Shown: positions 40,277 to 53,046, counted from the first letter of the stretch. The stretch: DNA of 64,000 bases from Pseudomonas sp. SJZ079 (GCF_007993865.1 NZ_VIUH01000005.1:72695-136694), one strand, 5' to 3'. Notes: a model not told the origin generated them from the sequence alone. Numbers and translations are program-made.

Positions 40277-43200
40277 TTAAGCGGAGAGAGTCAGGCGCTC
40301 GAACAGCGCCTCCAGAGTATTGAATCGTTCCTCCGGGCGCTCCATCGGCACTTGGAATTTGAACAGGGTGGCGCCTTCGAATTTGTAGCGTGAAGGCGCG
40401 CTCTGGATCAGCTTGATCAGGGTCAGTGGATCGACGCAGGTGTCGGCGGCGAACTCGATGCGGCCACCTTGCGGGCCAGCGTCGACTTTCTTGATGCCGA
40501 GCTGATCGGCCTGCAGCTTGAGCAGCGTCAGTCGCACCAGGTGCTTGGTCGGCTCCGGGAGCAGGCCGAAGCGGTCGATCATCTCCACCTGCAGCTCTTT
40601 CAGGCCGTCTTCGTCGGCGGCAGAAGCGATGCGTTTGTAGAGGATCAGCCGTGCATGCACGTCCGGCAGGTAGTCTTCGGGGATCAGCGCGGGGACTCGC
40701 AAATTGATTTCCGGGCCGCCGCCGAGTGGTTGGTCGAGGTTGGGTTGCTCGCCCTTGCGGATGGCTTTCACCGCGCGTTCGAGCATCTCCATGTAGAGGG
40801 TGAAGCCGACCGCCTGGATCTGCCCGCTCTGGCCGTCGCCGAGCAGTTCGCCGGCGCCGCGGATTTCCAGGTCGTGGGTGGCCAGGACGAAGCCGGCACC
40901 CAGGTCCTGGGCGTTGGCGATGGCTTCCAGGCGCTTCTGGGCGTCATCCGTCACCTGCTTGCGTGGCGGGGTCAGCAGGTAGGCGTAGGCCTGGTGGTGG
41001 CTGCGACCGACGCGGCCGCGCAACTGGTGCAACTGGGCCAGGCCGAACTTGTCGGCGCGCTCGATGATGATGGTGTTGGCGCTGGGTACGTCGATGCCGG
41101 TCTCGATGATGGTCGAGGCGATCAACACGTTGAAGCGCTTGTGATAGAAGTCGCTCATCACCTGTTCCAGCTCGCGCTCGCGCATCTGCCCATGGCCGAT
41201 CGCGATGCGCGCTTCAGGCACCAGCTCGGCCAGGTCGGCGGCGCACTTCTCGATGCTCTTCACGTCGTTGTGCAGGTAGTAGACCTGGCCGCCGCGCAGC
41301 AGCTCGCGCAGCAGCGCTTCCTTGACCACGCTGTGCTGCTGCTCCATGACGAAGGTGCGCACCGACAGGCGCCGTGCCGGCGGCGTGGCGATGATCGACA
41401 GGTCACGCATCCCGGCTACGGCCATGTTCAGGGTGCGCGGGATCGGCGTCGCGGTCAGGGTGAGGATGTCCACCTCGCTGCGCAGGGCCTTGAGTTGTTC
41501 CTTTTGGCGCACACCGAAGCGGTGTTCCTCGTCGATGATCACCAGGCCTAAATCGTTGAATTTGACGTCGTCTTGCAGCAGCTTGTGGGTGCCGATAACG
41601 ATGTCGACCTGGCCGGCCGCCAGTTGCTGCATGGCTTCGCCGATTTCCTTGGCGCTCTTGAAGCGGCTCATTACCTCGACCCTGACCGGCCAGTCGGCGA
41701 AGCGGTCACGGAAGCTGTTGTAGTGCTGCTGGGCGAGCAGGGTGGTGGGCACCAAGATGGCAACTTGACGGCCGCTGTGCACGGCGATGAAGGCGGCGCG
41801 CATGGCCACTTCGGTCTTGCCAAAGCCAACGTCGCCACAAATCAGTCGGTCCATGGGTTTGGGCGCGAGCATGTCGTCGCGAACCGCATCGATCGCGGTC
41901 TGCTGGTCCGGGGTTTCCTCGAAGGGGAAGCCGGCGCTGAAGGTGGCGTAATCCAGCTGCGGGTCGGCGAACGCGTAGCCCTCGCGGGCGGCGCGGCGAG
42001 CATAGATGTCCAGCAGTTCGGCGGCCACGTCGCGCACTTGTTCGGCGGCCTTGCGCTTGGCCTTCTGCCAGGTTTCCGAGCCAAGGCGGTGCAGCGGGGC
42101 GAGGGCGTCGTCGCTGCCGGTGTAGCGTGCGATCAGGTGCAGGCTGGCTACCGGCACATAGAGCTTGGCTTCTTCGGCATACATCAGGGCCAGGAATTCG
42201 GCGGCCTGGCCGTCGATTTCCAGGGTGATCAGGCCCAGGTAGCGGCCGACGCCATGATCGATATGCACCACCGGCGCGCCTTCACGCAGTTCGGTGAGGT
42301 TCTTGATGACATTGTCGCCGCCATCGCGGGTCTTCTCGCGCCGACGGCGTTGCATGACCCGCTGGCCGAACAGCGGGCTCTCGGCGATCAGCGCCAGGTC
42401 CTCCAGCAACAGGCCTTCATCGAGCGGTGCGATGCAGATGCCCAGGCGTTCCGTGCTTGCCGTGAACGCCGGCCAGCCGTCAACTTCCTTGGGTTTCAGC
42501 TTGAGGCGGGCGAGCAGCTCCAGGAGCACTTCGCGGCGGCCGGCGGACTCGGCGCAGAACAGCACGCGGCCGGGATAGTCCTCGATAAAGCGGCGCAAGG
42601 CGGCCAGCGGCTCACTGGCTTTGGCCTGGATCGCCAGGTCCGGCAGCGGTTGCGCGGTGAAGCGTTGGCGGCCGACGCCGGTTTCGATGTCGTCCTGGCT
42701 GATGACCACACGGGGCCAGTCCTTCAGGCGGGCGAAGCAGTCCTCTACCGGCAGAAAGATATCGGCGGGCGGCAGCAGCGGGCGCTCGGGGTCGACGCGG
42801 CGTTCTTCATAGCGATTGCGGGCGTCCGTCCAGAAGTGCTCGGCGGCTTTTTCCACGCCCGGCAGGGAGAACACCTGGGTGTCCTGCGGCAGATAATCGA
42901 ACAGCGTCGCCGTCGTCTCGAAGAACAGCGGCAGGTAGTACTCGATACCGGCCGGGGTGATGCCGGTGGACAGGTCCTGGTAGATCGGGCAGCGGCGGAA
43001 GTCCACGTCGAAGCGCTCGCGGAAGCGTCCGCGAAAGTCGCTGACGGCCTTCTTCTCCAGTGGAAATTCGCGCGCCGGCAGCAGCTTGATCGAGCCGACC
43101 TTGTCGATCGAGCGCTGGGTCTCCGGGTCGAAGGTGCGCAGCGTCTCTATTTCGTCGTCGAACAGGTCGATGCGGTAGGGCTGGTCGCTGCCCATCGGGA

Positions 43201-43714
43201 ACAGGTCGATCAGCGCGCCGCGCACGGCGAATTCGCCGTGCTCGTACACCGTGTCCACGCAGCGATAACCGGCCGCCTCCAGACGTGTACGCATCTCGTC
43301 GACAGCGAGCTTCTGGCCGACATCCAGGACCAGGCTGCTGCCGAGCAGGAAGCGCGTCGGCGCCAGGCGGTGTAGGGCCGTGGTGATCGGCACTACCAGC
43401 ACGCCATGTTTCAGTTCCGGCAGGCGATAGAGCGCGGCGATACGCTGGGAAATGATGTCCTGGTGCGGCGAAAACAGGTCGTAGGGCAGGGTTTCCCAGT
43501 CCGGGAAGTGCAGTACGGGCAGGTTCGGGGCGAAGAAGCTCAGCTCCTGCTCCAGGCGCTCGGCGCTCTGGCTGTCGGCGGTCAGCAGCAGGGTGAAGCG
43601 TTTGGCGGCGCTAGCGGCTTCGGCGATCGCCAGGCTCAGCGCGGCACCGGGCAGGTTGCCCCAGTGTTGTTTGCCGGCGATGGCCGGTAGGGACGGTAGA
43701 CGCAGTACGGACAC
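40277..43714 (-). CDS. mfd: Transcription-repair coupling factor Mfd
   Basis: 1145 residues. UvrB-like N-terminus, RNA-polymerase-interacting domain, then the RecG-like motor: Walker A GDVGFGKTEVAMRAA, DEEHRFGVRQKEQLK box, LTATPIPRTLNMA, and a TRCF C-terminal domain. It releases RNA polymerase stalled at lesions and recruits UvrA. GTG at 43714 chosen (MSVLRLPSLPAIAGKQHWG), matching other pseudomonads; the frame is open for eight more codons. Confidence 0.97.
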   Translation of the reverse strand: MSVLRLPSLPAIAGKQHWGNLPGAALSLAIAEAASAAKRFTLLLTADSQSAERLEQELSFFAPNLPVLHFPDWETLPYDLFSPHQDIISQRIAALYRLPELKHGVLVVPITTALHRLAPTRFLLGSSLVLDVGQKLAVDEMRTRLEAAGYRCVDTVYEHGEFAVRGALIDLFPMGSDQPYRIDLFDDEIETLRTFDPETQRSIDKVGSIKLLPAREFPLEKKAVSDFRGRFRERFDVDFRRCPIYQDLSTGITPAGIEYYLPLFFETTATLFDYLPQDTQVFSLPGVEKAAEHFWTDARNRYEERRVDPERPLLPPADIFLPVEDCFARLKDWPRVVISQDDIETGVGRQRFTAQPLPDLAIQAKASEPLAALRRFIEDYPGRVLFCAESAGRREVLLELLARLKLKPKEVDGWPAFTASTERLGICIAPLDEGLLLEDLALIAESPLFGQRVMQRRRREKTRDGGDNVIKNLTELREGAPVVHIDHGVGRYLGLITLEIDGQAAEFLALMYAEEAKLYVPVASLHLIARYTGSDDALAPLHRLGSETWQKAKRKAAEQVRDVAAELLDIYARRAAREGYAFADPQLDYATFSAGFPFEETPDQQTAIDAVRDDMLAPKPMDRLICGDVGFGKTEVAMRAAFIAVHSGRQVAILVPTTLLAQQHYNSFRDRFADWPVRVEVMSRFKSAKEIGEAMQQLAAGQVDIVIGTHKLLQDDVKFNDLGLVIIDEEHRFGVRQKEQLKALRSEVDILTLTATPIPRTLNMAVAGMRDLSIIATPPARRLSVRTFVMEQQHSVVKEALLRELLRGGQVYYLHNDVKSIEKCAADLAELVPEARIAIGHGQMRERELEQVMSDFYHKRFNVLIASTIIETGIDVPSANTIIIERADKFGLAQLHQLRGRVGRSHHQAYAYLLTPPRKQVTDDAQKRLEAIANAQDLGAGFVLATHDLEIRGAGELLGDGQSGQIQAVGFTLYMEMLERAVKAIRKGEQPNLDQPLGGGPEINLRVPALIPEDYLPDVHARLILYKRIASAADEDGLKELQVEMIDRFGLLPEPTKHLVRLTLLKLQADQLGIKKVDAGPQGGRIEFAADTCVDPLTLIKLIQSAPSRYKFEGATLFKFQVPMERPEERFNTLEALFERLTLSA

Positions 43715-43863
43715 AGGCGGCTCACAGTCATGGCACAAGGTCGGCGATTGTAGCGGGCGAGGGTGCTTTATGTCAGTCGCGACAGGCGCGCATTGCTCAT
43801 GCCTGCGTGCGCCGTCATAATGTAGCCCCTTTTTTCAGCCCCTACATGTGGAAGGTACTGCCC

Positions 43864-45312
43864 GTGACTCAGAAGCCCGACCAGTGTCTCGGTGAATGGA
43901 TCGATCGCGAAGCTTTTGCTGAAGCGATGATTCCGCTGATTGGCCAGCTTTACCGTAACAACAACGTGGTTACCTCGATCTACGGTCGTAGCCTGATCAA
44001 CCGTTCGGTGATTCAAATCCTCAAGGCTCACCGTTATGCACGCCACCGCCTGGACGGTGATGCCGAGCTGTCGGTGCATGACACCTTCCCGATTCTCAAG
44101 ACCATGAGCGAGCTCAAGCTGGGCGCCGCTTCCGTGGACCTCGGGCGTTTGGTGGCCAAGTTCATCAAGCAAGGTAACGGCCGTAGCATCGAGCAATTCG
44201 TGCGCGACGAGCTGGAACCGGTAGCCGGGCAGCAGAACCTGCTGGCGCGTAAAGGCACCGACGTGGTGCTCTACGGCTTCGGTCGTATCGGCCGCTTGCT
44301 GGCACGCATCCTGATCGAGAAAACCGGCGGCGGCGATGGCTTGCGCCTGCGTGCCATTGTCGTGCGCAAAGGTGCCGAAAACGATCTGGTCAAGCGGGCC
44401 AGTCTGCTGCGTCGCGACTCGGTGCATGGTCCGTTCGACGGCACTATCACGATCGATGAGGCCAACAACACCCTGACCGCCAACGGTAACCTGATCCAGG
44501 TGATCTACGCGAAGAACCCGACTGAGGTGGATTACACCCAGTACGGCATCCACGACGCATTGCTGGTGGACAACACCGGTGTCTGGCGCGATGCCGATGG
44601 CTTGGGGCAGCATCTGGCCTGCCCGGGTATCGACCGTGTGGTGCTGACCGCGCCAGGCAAAGGCAAGCTGAAGAACATCGTGCACGGTATCAACCACGGT
44701 GAAATCACTGCCGATGATCGCATCGTTTCGGCCGCGTCCTGCACCACTAACGCCATCGTACCGGTGCTCAAGGCAGTCAACGACAAGTACGGCATCATCA
44801 ACGGTCACGTTGAGACGGTTCACTCGTACACCAACGACCAGAACCTGATCGACAACTTCCACAAGGGTGATCGTCGTGGTCGCAGTGCCGCGCTGAACAT
44901 GGTCATCACCGAGACCGGTGCGGCCACTGCGGCGGCCAAGGCGCTGCCCGAGCTGGCTGGCAAGCTGACCGGCAACGCGATCCGCGTGCCGACGCCGAAC
45001 GTGTCCATGGCTATTCTCAACCTGAACCTGGAGAAAGCTACTACGCGCGAAGAGATCAACGAGTACCTGCGCTATATGGCCCTGCACTCGGATCTGCACA
45101 AGCAGATCGATTTCGTTAACTCGCAGGAAGTGGTTTCCACTGACTTCGTCGGTTCGCGGCATGCCGGCGTGGTGGATGCCGAGGCGACTATCGCCAACGA
45201 CAACCGTGTCGTGCTGTACGTGTGGTACGACAACGAGTTCGGCTACAGCTGTCAGGTGGTTCGCGTGATGGAAGATATGGTCGGGGTCAACCCGCCGGCT
45301 TTTCCGAGCTAA
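43864..45312 (+). CDS. gap: Glyceraldehyde-3-phosphate dehydrogenase, long form
   Basis: 482 residues, about 130 more than a normal GAPDH. The extra N-terminal domain (1-132) precedes the NAD loop GFGRIGR (138-144); the catalytic Cys293 is in SAASCTTNAIVP, and the downstream His is in the usual place. This long GapB-type enzyme, often NADP-preferring and used for gluconeogenesis, is conserved in Pseudomonas next to mfd. GTG start has GGAAGG eight bases upstream; an ATG six codons earlier is possible. Divergent from mfd. Confidence 0.94.
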   Translation: MTQKPDQCLGEWIDREAFAEAMIPLIGQLYRNNNVVTSIYGRSLINRSVIQILKAHRYARHRLDGDAELSVHDTFPILKTMSELKLGAASVDLGRLVAKFIKQGNGRSIEQFVRDELEPVAGQQNLLARKGTDVVLYGFGRIGRLLARILIEKTGGGDGLRLRAIVVRKGAENDLVKRASLLRRDSVHGPFDGTITIDEANNTLTANGNLIQVIYAKNPTEVDYTQYGIHDALLVDNTGVWRDADGLGQHLACPGIDRVVLTAPGKGKLKNIVHGINHGEITADDRIVSAASCTTNAIVPVLKAVNDKYGIINGHVETVHSYTNDQNLIDNFHKGDRRGRSAALNMVITETGAATAAAKALPELAGKLTGNAIRVPTPNVSMAILNLNLEKATTREEINEYLRYMALHSDLHKQIDFVNSQEVVSTDFVGSRHAGVVDAEATIANDNRVVLYVWYDNEFGYSCQVVRVMEDMVGVNPPAFPS

Positions 45313-45330
45313 GCGTTAGGCGCGAATAAG

Positions 45331-45357
45331 AACGGGAGCTACGGCTCCCGTTTTTTT
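45331..45357 (+). terminator. Terminator of gap
   Basis: 7-bp stem CGGGAGC / GCTCCCG, 4-base loop, T7 run, 20 bases past the gap stop. Confidence 0.92.
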
Positions 45358-45376
45358 ATCCTTTTTTTGGCCGGCA

Positions 45377-45940
45377 TTAATCGGCCAGTAGGCGCCTGCG
45401 TAACGTCTCCGATAGACCTTCGGGTACCGGCCAGATGTCCAGGTGGGCCATGGTCAGCTCTGGATTGCGGCTGGTAAGGGCAGTCTGGCCATGGCGTCCC
45501 AGGGTCAGGCCGTTGCGGTCGTTGTAGTTCAGGGCGTAACGGTCGCCTGGGCGAATGTCGCGAAAACTGGTGTGCAAGGCGTCCAGTTCATTACGCAGTT
45601 GGGCAAGTGCGGACTCATCCTGCTGCCTTTTTAGGCTCGCCCAGGCAGCCTCGATTACGTCCTCGCGTTCGATGGTCCGGAAGTAATACAGCTCAAGACG
45701 CTTGCTGTGGGAGTCGTGAGTGTCCGGCTGGCCTGCGGCTCCGTGTATAGCGCGGCGGCATGGACGTTCGTCCAGGGCTAGGTCACTACGCTTTGATGTT
45801 TCAGCGTCAGGCGGGCGTGGTCGGGTTGGATTTGTGCGGGGACATTCGCTTTGCGCGGGCGCTCGCTGCTGTTGGCGAGTAAGGCGGGCTGAGCAGTAGC
45901 GGGGTGACGGGCGCGAGCAGTCGACGCGTGGCGAACTCCC
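45377..45940 (-). pseudogene. Decayed chalcone-isomerase-like gene
   Basis: The 3' part encodes, in one frame, LELYYFRTIEREDVIEAAW, then RNELDALHTSFRDIRPGDRYALNYN and ends SETLRRRLLAD, which fits the chalcone-isomerase-like (Chalcone_3) family. A middle part, VPAQIQPDHARLTLKHQ and, after an in-frame TAG at 45778-45780, NVHAAALYTEPQAS, fits the same domain but is in another frame, with the shift at about 45700-45730. Another frame near 45850-45940 could hold the former signal peptide (RRLLAPVTPLLLSPP). At least one stop and one frameshift, perhaps two. Only the C-terminal 66 codons are intact. Convergent with gap. Confidence 0.62.
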
Positions 45941-46017
45941 TGGTTGCCTAGAGAGCTTAATGTCGTGCTCTGTAACGGAAAGTTCAAAATAAGCAAGCGC
46001 TTGGGTAGTCAGTCCTA

Positions 46018-46035
46018 GGGGGGGGTCTTTATAAT
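46018..46035 (+). promoter_or_regulatory. Putative nqr promoter with G8 tract
   Basis: TATAAT at 46030-46035 lies four bases after a run of eight Gs (46018-46025), which therefore falls in the -35/-10 spacer. No good -35 was found at 17 bases (TTGGGT at 46001 is too far), so the promoter may need an activator or be sensitive to spacer length. The nqrA start is 132 bases downstream. Confidence 0.4.
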
Positions 46036-46134
46036 CAAGCGGATTTTTTACCCGCGTCCGACATCATCATTCGCGCCAATAATACTTTGGTGCGCAATTG
46101 GCTATTAAGCATCCAGATGTCGCTCGTATTCTAA

Positions 46135-47505
<1,371 letters not shown>

Positions 47506-47507
47506 TC

Positions 47508-48719
47508 ATGGGAATTCGTGCATTCCTCGATAAAATCGAGCACAACTTCGAACATGGCGGCAAGTACGAAAAATGGTACGCCCTGTACGAAGCCGTCGAT
47601 ACCTTCTTCTACCGCCCCGGGAGCGTGACTAAAACCACCGCTCACGTGCGTGACGGTATCGACCTCAAGCGCATGATGATCACGGTTTGGTTGTGTACCT
47701 TCCCGATGATGTTCTTCGGCATGTGGAACACCGGCTATCAGGCCAACCTGATCTTCGCCCAGAGCCCCGAGCTGTTGGCGGCCCAGGAAGGTTGGCGCTT
47801 CGCCTTGATCGGCTCCCTGGCCGGGTTTGACCCCAGCAGCCTGTGGGACAACTTCATCCAGGGTGCGGCGTGGTTCCTGCCGGTTTACGCCACGGCCTTT
47901 ATCGTCGGCGGCTTCTGGGAGGTGTTGTTCGCCTCGATCCGCAAGCACGAGGTCAACGAAGGCTTCTTCGTCACCTCGGTGCTGTTCGCCCTGATCCTGC
48001 CGCCGAGCATTCCGTTGTGGCAAGTGGCACTGGGCATCAGCTTCGGCGTGGTGATCGGCAAGGAAGTGTTCGGTGGTACCGGCAAGAACTTCCTCAACCC
48101 GGCGTTGGCGGGTCGCGCCTTCCTCTTCTTCGCCTACCCGGCGCAGATGTCCGGTGACGCGGTATGGACCGTGGTCGATGGCTTTGCCGGGGCGACCTCG
48201 CTGAGCCTGGCCGCGGCCGGCGGTATCGATAACGTGGTCGGTCAGGGCATCACCTGGATGGACGCCTTCGTCGGCACCATTCATGGCTCGCTGGGCGAGA
48301 CCAGCACCCTGGCCATCCTGATCGGTGGCGGTGTACTGCTGCTGACCAAGATCGCCTCCTGGCGCATCGTCGCCGGGGTGATGCTGGGGATGATCGGCCT
48401 GAGCCTGCTGTTCAACAGCATCGGTTCGCAAACCAACCCGTTGTTCGCCATGCCTTGGCATTGGCATCTGGTGGTGGGCGGTTTTGCCTTCGGGATGTTC
48501 TTCATGGCCACCGATCCGGTATCTGCGTCCATGACCAACACCGGTAAGTGGATTTTCGGTGCCTTGATCGGCGTGATGGTGGTGTTGATTCGAGTGGTCA
48601 ACCCGGCGTTCCCGGAAGGCATGATGCTGGCGATCCTGTTCGCCAACCTGTTCGCACCGCTGATCGACCACTTCGTCGTTCAAGCCAATATCAAGCGGAG
48701 GCTGGCACGCAATGTCTAG
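47508..48719 (+). CDS. nqrB: Na+-NQR subunit B
   Basis: 403 residues, about ten membrane helices, with covalently bound FMN at Thr230 (GATSL) and riboflavin. AAGGAGG precedes the ATG, which lies two bases after the nqrA stop. Confidence 0.97.
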   Translation: MGIRAFLDKIEHNFEHGGKYEKWYALYEAVDTFFYRPGSVTKTTAHVRDGIDLKRMMITVWLCTFPMMFFGMWNTGYQANLIFAQSPELLAAQEGWRFALIGSLAGFDPSSLWDNFIQGAAWFLPVYATAFIVGGFWEVLFASIRKHEVNEGFFVTSVLFALILPPSIPLWQVALGISFGVVIGKEVFGGTGKNFLNPALAGRAFLFFAYPAQMSGDAVWTVVDGFAGATSLSLAAAGGIDNVVGQGITWMDAFVGTIHGSLGETSTLAILIGGGVLLLTKIASWRIVAGVMLGMIGLSLLFNSIGSQTNPLFAMPWHWHLVVGGFAFGMFFMATDPVSASMTNTGKWIFGALIGVMVVLIRVVNPAFPEGMMLAILFANLFAPLIDHFVVQANIKRRLARNV

Positions 48720-49500
48720 TCAAAAAGAATCCACCGCACGCACGCTGACGGTGGCCCTGCTGGTCTGCCTGGTGTGCTCGGTATTCGTTGCCGGCGCCGC
48801 GATTGCGCTGAAACCGACTCAAGTGGACAACCGTCTGCTGGATAAGCAGCGCAGCATTTTGGCGATTGCCGGCCTGGGTCAACCCGGGATGACTGGCAAG
48901 GAAGTCAAGGCACTGTATGCCAGCCGCATTACCGCCAAGGTGGTCGATCTCGAAACCGGCACCTTCAGCGATGCACAGGATCCGGCGACCTTCGACCCAT
49001 TGAAAGCCGCCAAGGACCCGAAGCTCTCCAGCGTATTGACTGGCAATCAGGACATTGCCTCGATCAAGCGCCGTGAGCGCTACACCACGGTTTACCTGAT
49101 CGAACAGGACGGCAAGCTGGAAACCGTGGTTCTGCCGATTCGTGGCTATGGCCTGTGGTCGACGCTGTACGGTTTCATGGCGCTGAAGGGCGATCTGAAT
49201 ACCGTGGCTGGCTTGGGCTTCTATCAGCATGCCGAGACCCCGGGTCTGGGCGGCGAAGTGGACAACCCCAAGTGGAAAGGCCAATGGCCCGGCAAAACCC
49301 TGTTTGACCAGGACGGCAAGCTGGCGGTGAGAGTCGTCAAAGGCGGCGTCGATCCGCAGAGCCCGAAGGCGGTGCATCAGGTCGATGCCCTGGCTGGCGC
49401 CACGCTGACCAGCAAGGGGGTGGATAATCTGCTGCATTTCTGGCTCGGCCAGAACGGCTTCGGTCCGTTTATCGCTAAATTGCGCGCAGGGGAGGCTTGA
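48712..49500 (+). CDS. nqrC: Na+-NQR subunit C
   Basis: 262 residues, one N-terminal helix (about 11-33) and a periplasmic domain. FMN is attached to Thr231 in [10 protein letters not shown] by ApbE. Overlaps nqrB by eight bases. Confidence 0.97.
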   Translation: MSSQKESTARTLTVALLVCLVCSVFVAGAAIALKPTQVDNRLLDKQRSILAIAGLGQPGMTGKEVKALYASRITAKVVDLETGTFSDAQDPATFDPLKAAKDPKLSSVLTGNQDIASIKRRERYTTVYLIEQDGKLETVVLPIRGYGLWSTLYGFMALKGDLNTVAGLGFYQHAETPGLGGEVDNPKWKGQWPGKTLFDQDGKLAVRVVKGGVDPQSPKAVHQVDALAGATLTSKGVDNLLHFWLGQNGFGPFIAKLRAGEA

Positions 49501-49502
49501 TC

Positions 49503-50170
<668 letters not shown>

Positions 50171-50171
<1 letters not shown>

Positions 50172-50779
50172 TGGAGCATTACCTTAGCTTGCTGGCCCGT
50201 GCGGTGTTCGTCGAGAACATGGCGCTGGCCTTCTTCCTCGGCATGTGCACCTTCATTGCCATTTCCAAGAAAGTCGAGACGGCAATCGGTCTCGGCATCG
50301 CGGTAGTGGTGGTGCAGGTGATCACCGTGCCTGCCAACAACCTGATCTACACCTACCTGCTGAAGGACGGCGCGCTGGCCTGGGCAGGTTTGCCTGAGGT
50401 CGACCTGAGCTTCCTCGGTCTGCTCAGTTACATCGGGGTGATCGCGGCGATCGTGCAGATCCTCGAGATGCTGCTGGATAAGTATGTACCGGCCTTGTAC
50501 AACGCCCTCGGCGTGTTCCTGCCGTTGATTACGGTGAACTGCGCGATCATGGGCGGCACGCTGTTCATGGTCGAACGCGACTACAACCTGGCAGAAAGTA
50601 CCGTGTACGGCTTCGGCTCGGGGCTGTCCTGGGCACTGGCGATTGCCGCCTTGGCGGGGATTCGCGAGAAGCTCAAGTACAGCGACGTACCGGCGGGTTT
50701 GCAGGGTTTGGGTATCACCTTCATCACCATCGGCCTGATGTCTCTGGGCTTCATGTCCTTCTCTGGCGTGCAGTTGTAA
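50171..50779 (+). CDS. nqrE: Na+-NQR subunit E
   Basis: 202 residues, six helices, NqrD/E paralogue; [13 protein letters not shown] and VNCAIMGG hold the Cys residues that coordinate iron with NqrD. Start shares a base with the nqrD stop (TAATG). Confidence 0.97.
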
Positions 50780-50794
50780 GGAAGGAATGAACAG

Positions 50795-52018
50795 ATGAAC
50801 TACGAAATCTTTCTCGCGATCGGCATGTTCACCGGCATCGTGCTGGCGCTGGTGCTGATCATTCTCGCGGCGCGCGCCAAGCTGGTCTCCAGCGGCGATG
50901 TGAGCATCGAAATCAACGGCGAAAAAACCATTGTGGTGCCGGCCGGCGGTAAGTTGCTGCAAACCCTGGCGGCCAACAATGTGTTTCTGTCATCCGCTTG
51001 CGGTGGTGGTGGTACCTGCGCCCAGTGCAAGTGCATCATCGAGTCGGGTGGCGGTGAGATGCTGTCCACCGAGGAATCGCACTTCACTCGCCGCGAGGCC
51101 AAGGAAGGCTGGCGTCTGTCCTGCCAGGCCGCGGTCAAGCAGGACATGAAGATCGAAGTGCCGGAAGAAGTCTTCGGCGTGAAGAAGTGGGAATGCACGG
51201 TGGAGTCCAACCCCAACGTGGCCACCTTCATCAAGGAGCTGACGCTGAAACTGCCGGAAGGCGAGAGCGTCGACTTCCGCGCCGGTGGTTATGTGCAGCT
51301 GGAGTGTCCGCCGCACGAAGTGCACTACAAGGACTTCGATATTCAAGAGGAATATCGCGGCGACTGGGACAAGTTCAACCAGTGGAAATACGTGTCCAAG
51401 GTCGAAGAGACCGTGATTCGCGCTTACTCCATGGCCAACTACCCGGAAGAAGTCGGTCTGGTGAAGTTCAACATCCGTATCGCGTCGCCGCCGCCGGGCA
51501 AGGATCATTTGCCGCCCGGGCAGATGTCGTCCTGGGTGTTCGGCCTCAAGCCGGGCGACAAGGTCACGGTGTACGGCCCGTTCGGCGAGTTCTTCGCCAA
51601 GGACACCGATGCCGAGATGGTGTTTGTCGGTGGTGGTGCCGGCATGGCGCCGATGCGTTCGCACATCTTCGACCAGCTCAAGCGCTTGAAGTCCACCCGC
51701 AAGATCAGCTTCTGGTACGGCGCACGCTCGATGCGTGAGGCGTTCTACAACGAAGAATACGATCAGCTGCAGGCGGAAAATCCGAACTTCCAGTGGCATC
51801 TGGCGCTGTCCGACCCGCAGCCGGAAGACAACTGGACCGGTCTCAAGGGCTTCATCCACAACGTGCTGTACGAGAACTACCTGAAGGACCACCCGGCTCC
51901 GGAAGATTGCGAGTTCTACATGTGCGGCCCGCCGATGATGAACGCCGCGGTGATCAAGATGTTGGTCGACCTGGGCGTGGAACAGGACAATATCCTGCTC
52001 GACGACTTCGGCGGCTAA
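50795..52018 (+). CDS. nqrF: Na+-NQR subunit F (NADH dehydrogenase)
   Basis: 407 residues: N-terminal helix (about 4-27), 2Fe-2S ferredoxin domain with Cys69, Cys75, Cys78 and Cys110, then FAD and NAD domains ([30 protein letters not shown]). Electron entry point of the complex. Confidence 0.97.
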   Translation: MNYEIFLAIGMFTGIVLALVLIILAARAKLVSSGDVSIEINGEKTIVVPAGGKLLQTLAANNVFLSSACGGGGTCAQCKCIIESGGGEMLSTEESHFTRREAKEGWRLSCQAAVKQDMKIEVPEEVFGVKKWECTVESNPNVATFIKELTLKLPEGESVDFRAGGYVQLECPPHEVHYKDFDIQEEYRGDWDKFNQWKYVSKVEETVIRAYSMANYPEEVGLVKFNIRIASPPPGKDHLPPGQMSSWVFGLKPGDKVTVYGPFGEFFAKDTDAEMVFVGGGAGMAPMRSHIFDQLKRLKSTRKISFWYGARSMREAFYNEEYDQLQAENPNFQWHLALSDPQPEDNWTGLKGFIHNVLYENYLKDHPAPEDCEFYMCGPPMMNAAVIKMLVDLGVEQDNILLDDFGG

Positions 52019-52020
52019 GC

Positions 52021-53046
52021 ATGAAACTCGCGGTACTCCGGCCCGTTATAGCTGTCGCCTTGGCGGCAGCCCTAACGGGCTGCTGGTTTTCTGAGCGGGT
52101 CGAGGAGTTCGCCGGCCCGACCATGGGCAGCAGCTATTCGGTCAAATACGTACGCAGTAAAAATCTGCCTGAGGTGGAAGTGGTCAAGGCTGAGACCGAG
52201 GCGATCCTCGCCGAAGTCGATCAGCAGATGTCCACCTACCGTGATGACTCGATCCTTTCCGCGTTCAATCGGGCTCCGGCAGGCAGCTGCATGGCCATGC
52301 CGGATGGGGTGTTGTTGCTGGTGCGCGTGGGGCAGGCGCTGGCGCAGGACAGTAGTGGCGCCTTTGACCTGACCCTCGAGCCGTTGCTCAACCTCTGGGG
52401 CTTTGGCCCGCAGGCTCGGGTTGAGCGGGTGCCGAGCGCGCAGCAGTTGGCCGAAGCGCGGCGCCGCACCGGACACGCGCATCTGCATATCGAGGGGCAG
52501 CAGCTGTGCAAGGACGTTGACCTGCAGCTGGATCTCAACAGTATTGCGGCTGGCTATACCGTCGACAGGATCGCCGCGCGCTTGCTCGAGCTGGGGGTCA
52601 GTAGCTATCTGATCGATGTGACAGGTGAGCTGAAGGCCGCTGGCAAGAAGCCGGATGGTCAGCCTTGGCGCATCGCCATCGAGGCGCCGCGGGATGACCA
52701 GCGGGTAGCGCAACGGATTGTGCAGTTGGATGGTTACGGTGTCTCCACCTCGGGTGACTATCGCAACTATTTCGAAGAGAACGGCATCCGCTACTCGCAC
52801 ACCATCGACCCGCAAACCGGGGCGCCGATCCGGCACAAGTTGGCTGCGGTCACCGTGCTGGATCCCTCTACCCTGCGGGCGGATGGGCTGTCTACCTTGC
52901 TGATGGTGCTCGGGCCAGAGCGAGGCTTGGCGTATGCTGAACAGAAAGGCATCGCGGCATTTTTCGTGACCCGTGACGGCGAGGGTTTCGTCACACAGAG
53001 TACCGCGGCTTTCGAGCAGCTATTCGCTGCAGGAGAAGAGCAATGA
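52021..53046 (+). CDS. apbE: FAD:protein FMN transferase ApbE
   Basis: 341 residues, lipoprotein (ALTGC, Cys near 21), periplasmic. It attaches FMN to Thr of NqrB and NqrC. Motifs: FAGPTMGSSYSVKY, ALAQDSSGAFDLTLEPLLNLWGFGP, and the Mg-binding DVTGEL and STSGDYRNY. Directly follows nqrF in the operon, so the modifying enzyme is cotranscribed with its targets. Confidence 0.96.
   Translation: MKLAVLRPVIAVALAAALTGCWFSERVEEFAGPTMGSSYSVKYVRSKNLPEVEVVKAETEAILAEVDQQMSTYRDDSILSAFNRAPAGSCMAMPDGVLLLVRVGQALAQDSSGAFDLTLEPLLNLWGFGPQARVERVPSAQQLAEARRRTGHAHLHIEGQQLCKDVDLQLDLNSIAAGYTVDRIAARLLELGVSSYLIDVTGELKAAGKKPDGQPWRIAIEAPRDDQRVAQRIVQLDGYGVSTSGDYRNYFEENGIRYSHTIDPQTGAPIRHKLAAVTVLDPSTLRADGLSTLLMVLGPERGLAYAEQKGIAAFFVTRDGEGFVTQSTAAFEQLFAAGEEQ

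Noticed and set aside
41573..43375. 600-codon rightward frame opposite mfd
   Set aside because: Shadow of codon bias; Gly/Val/Gln/Arg-rich without motifs, while mfd has all helicase motifs on the other strand.
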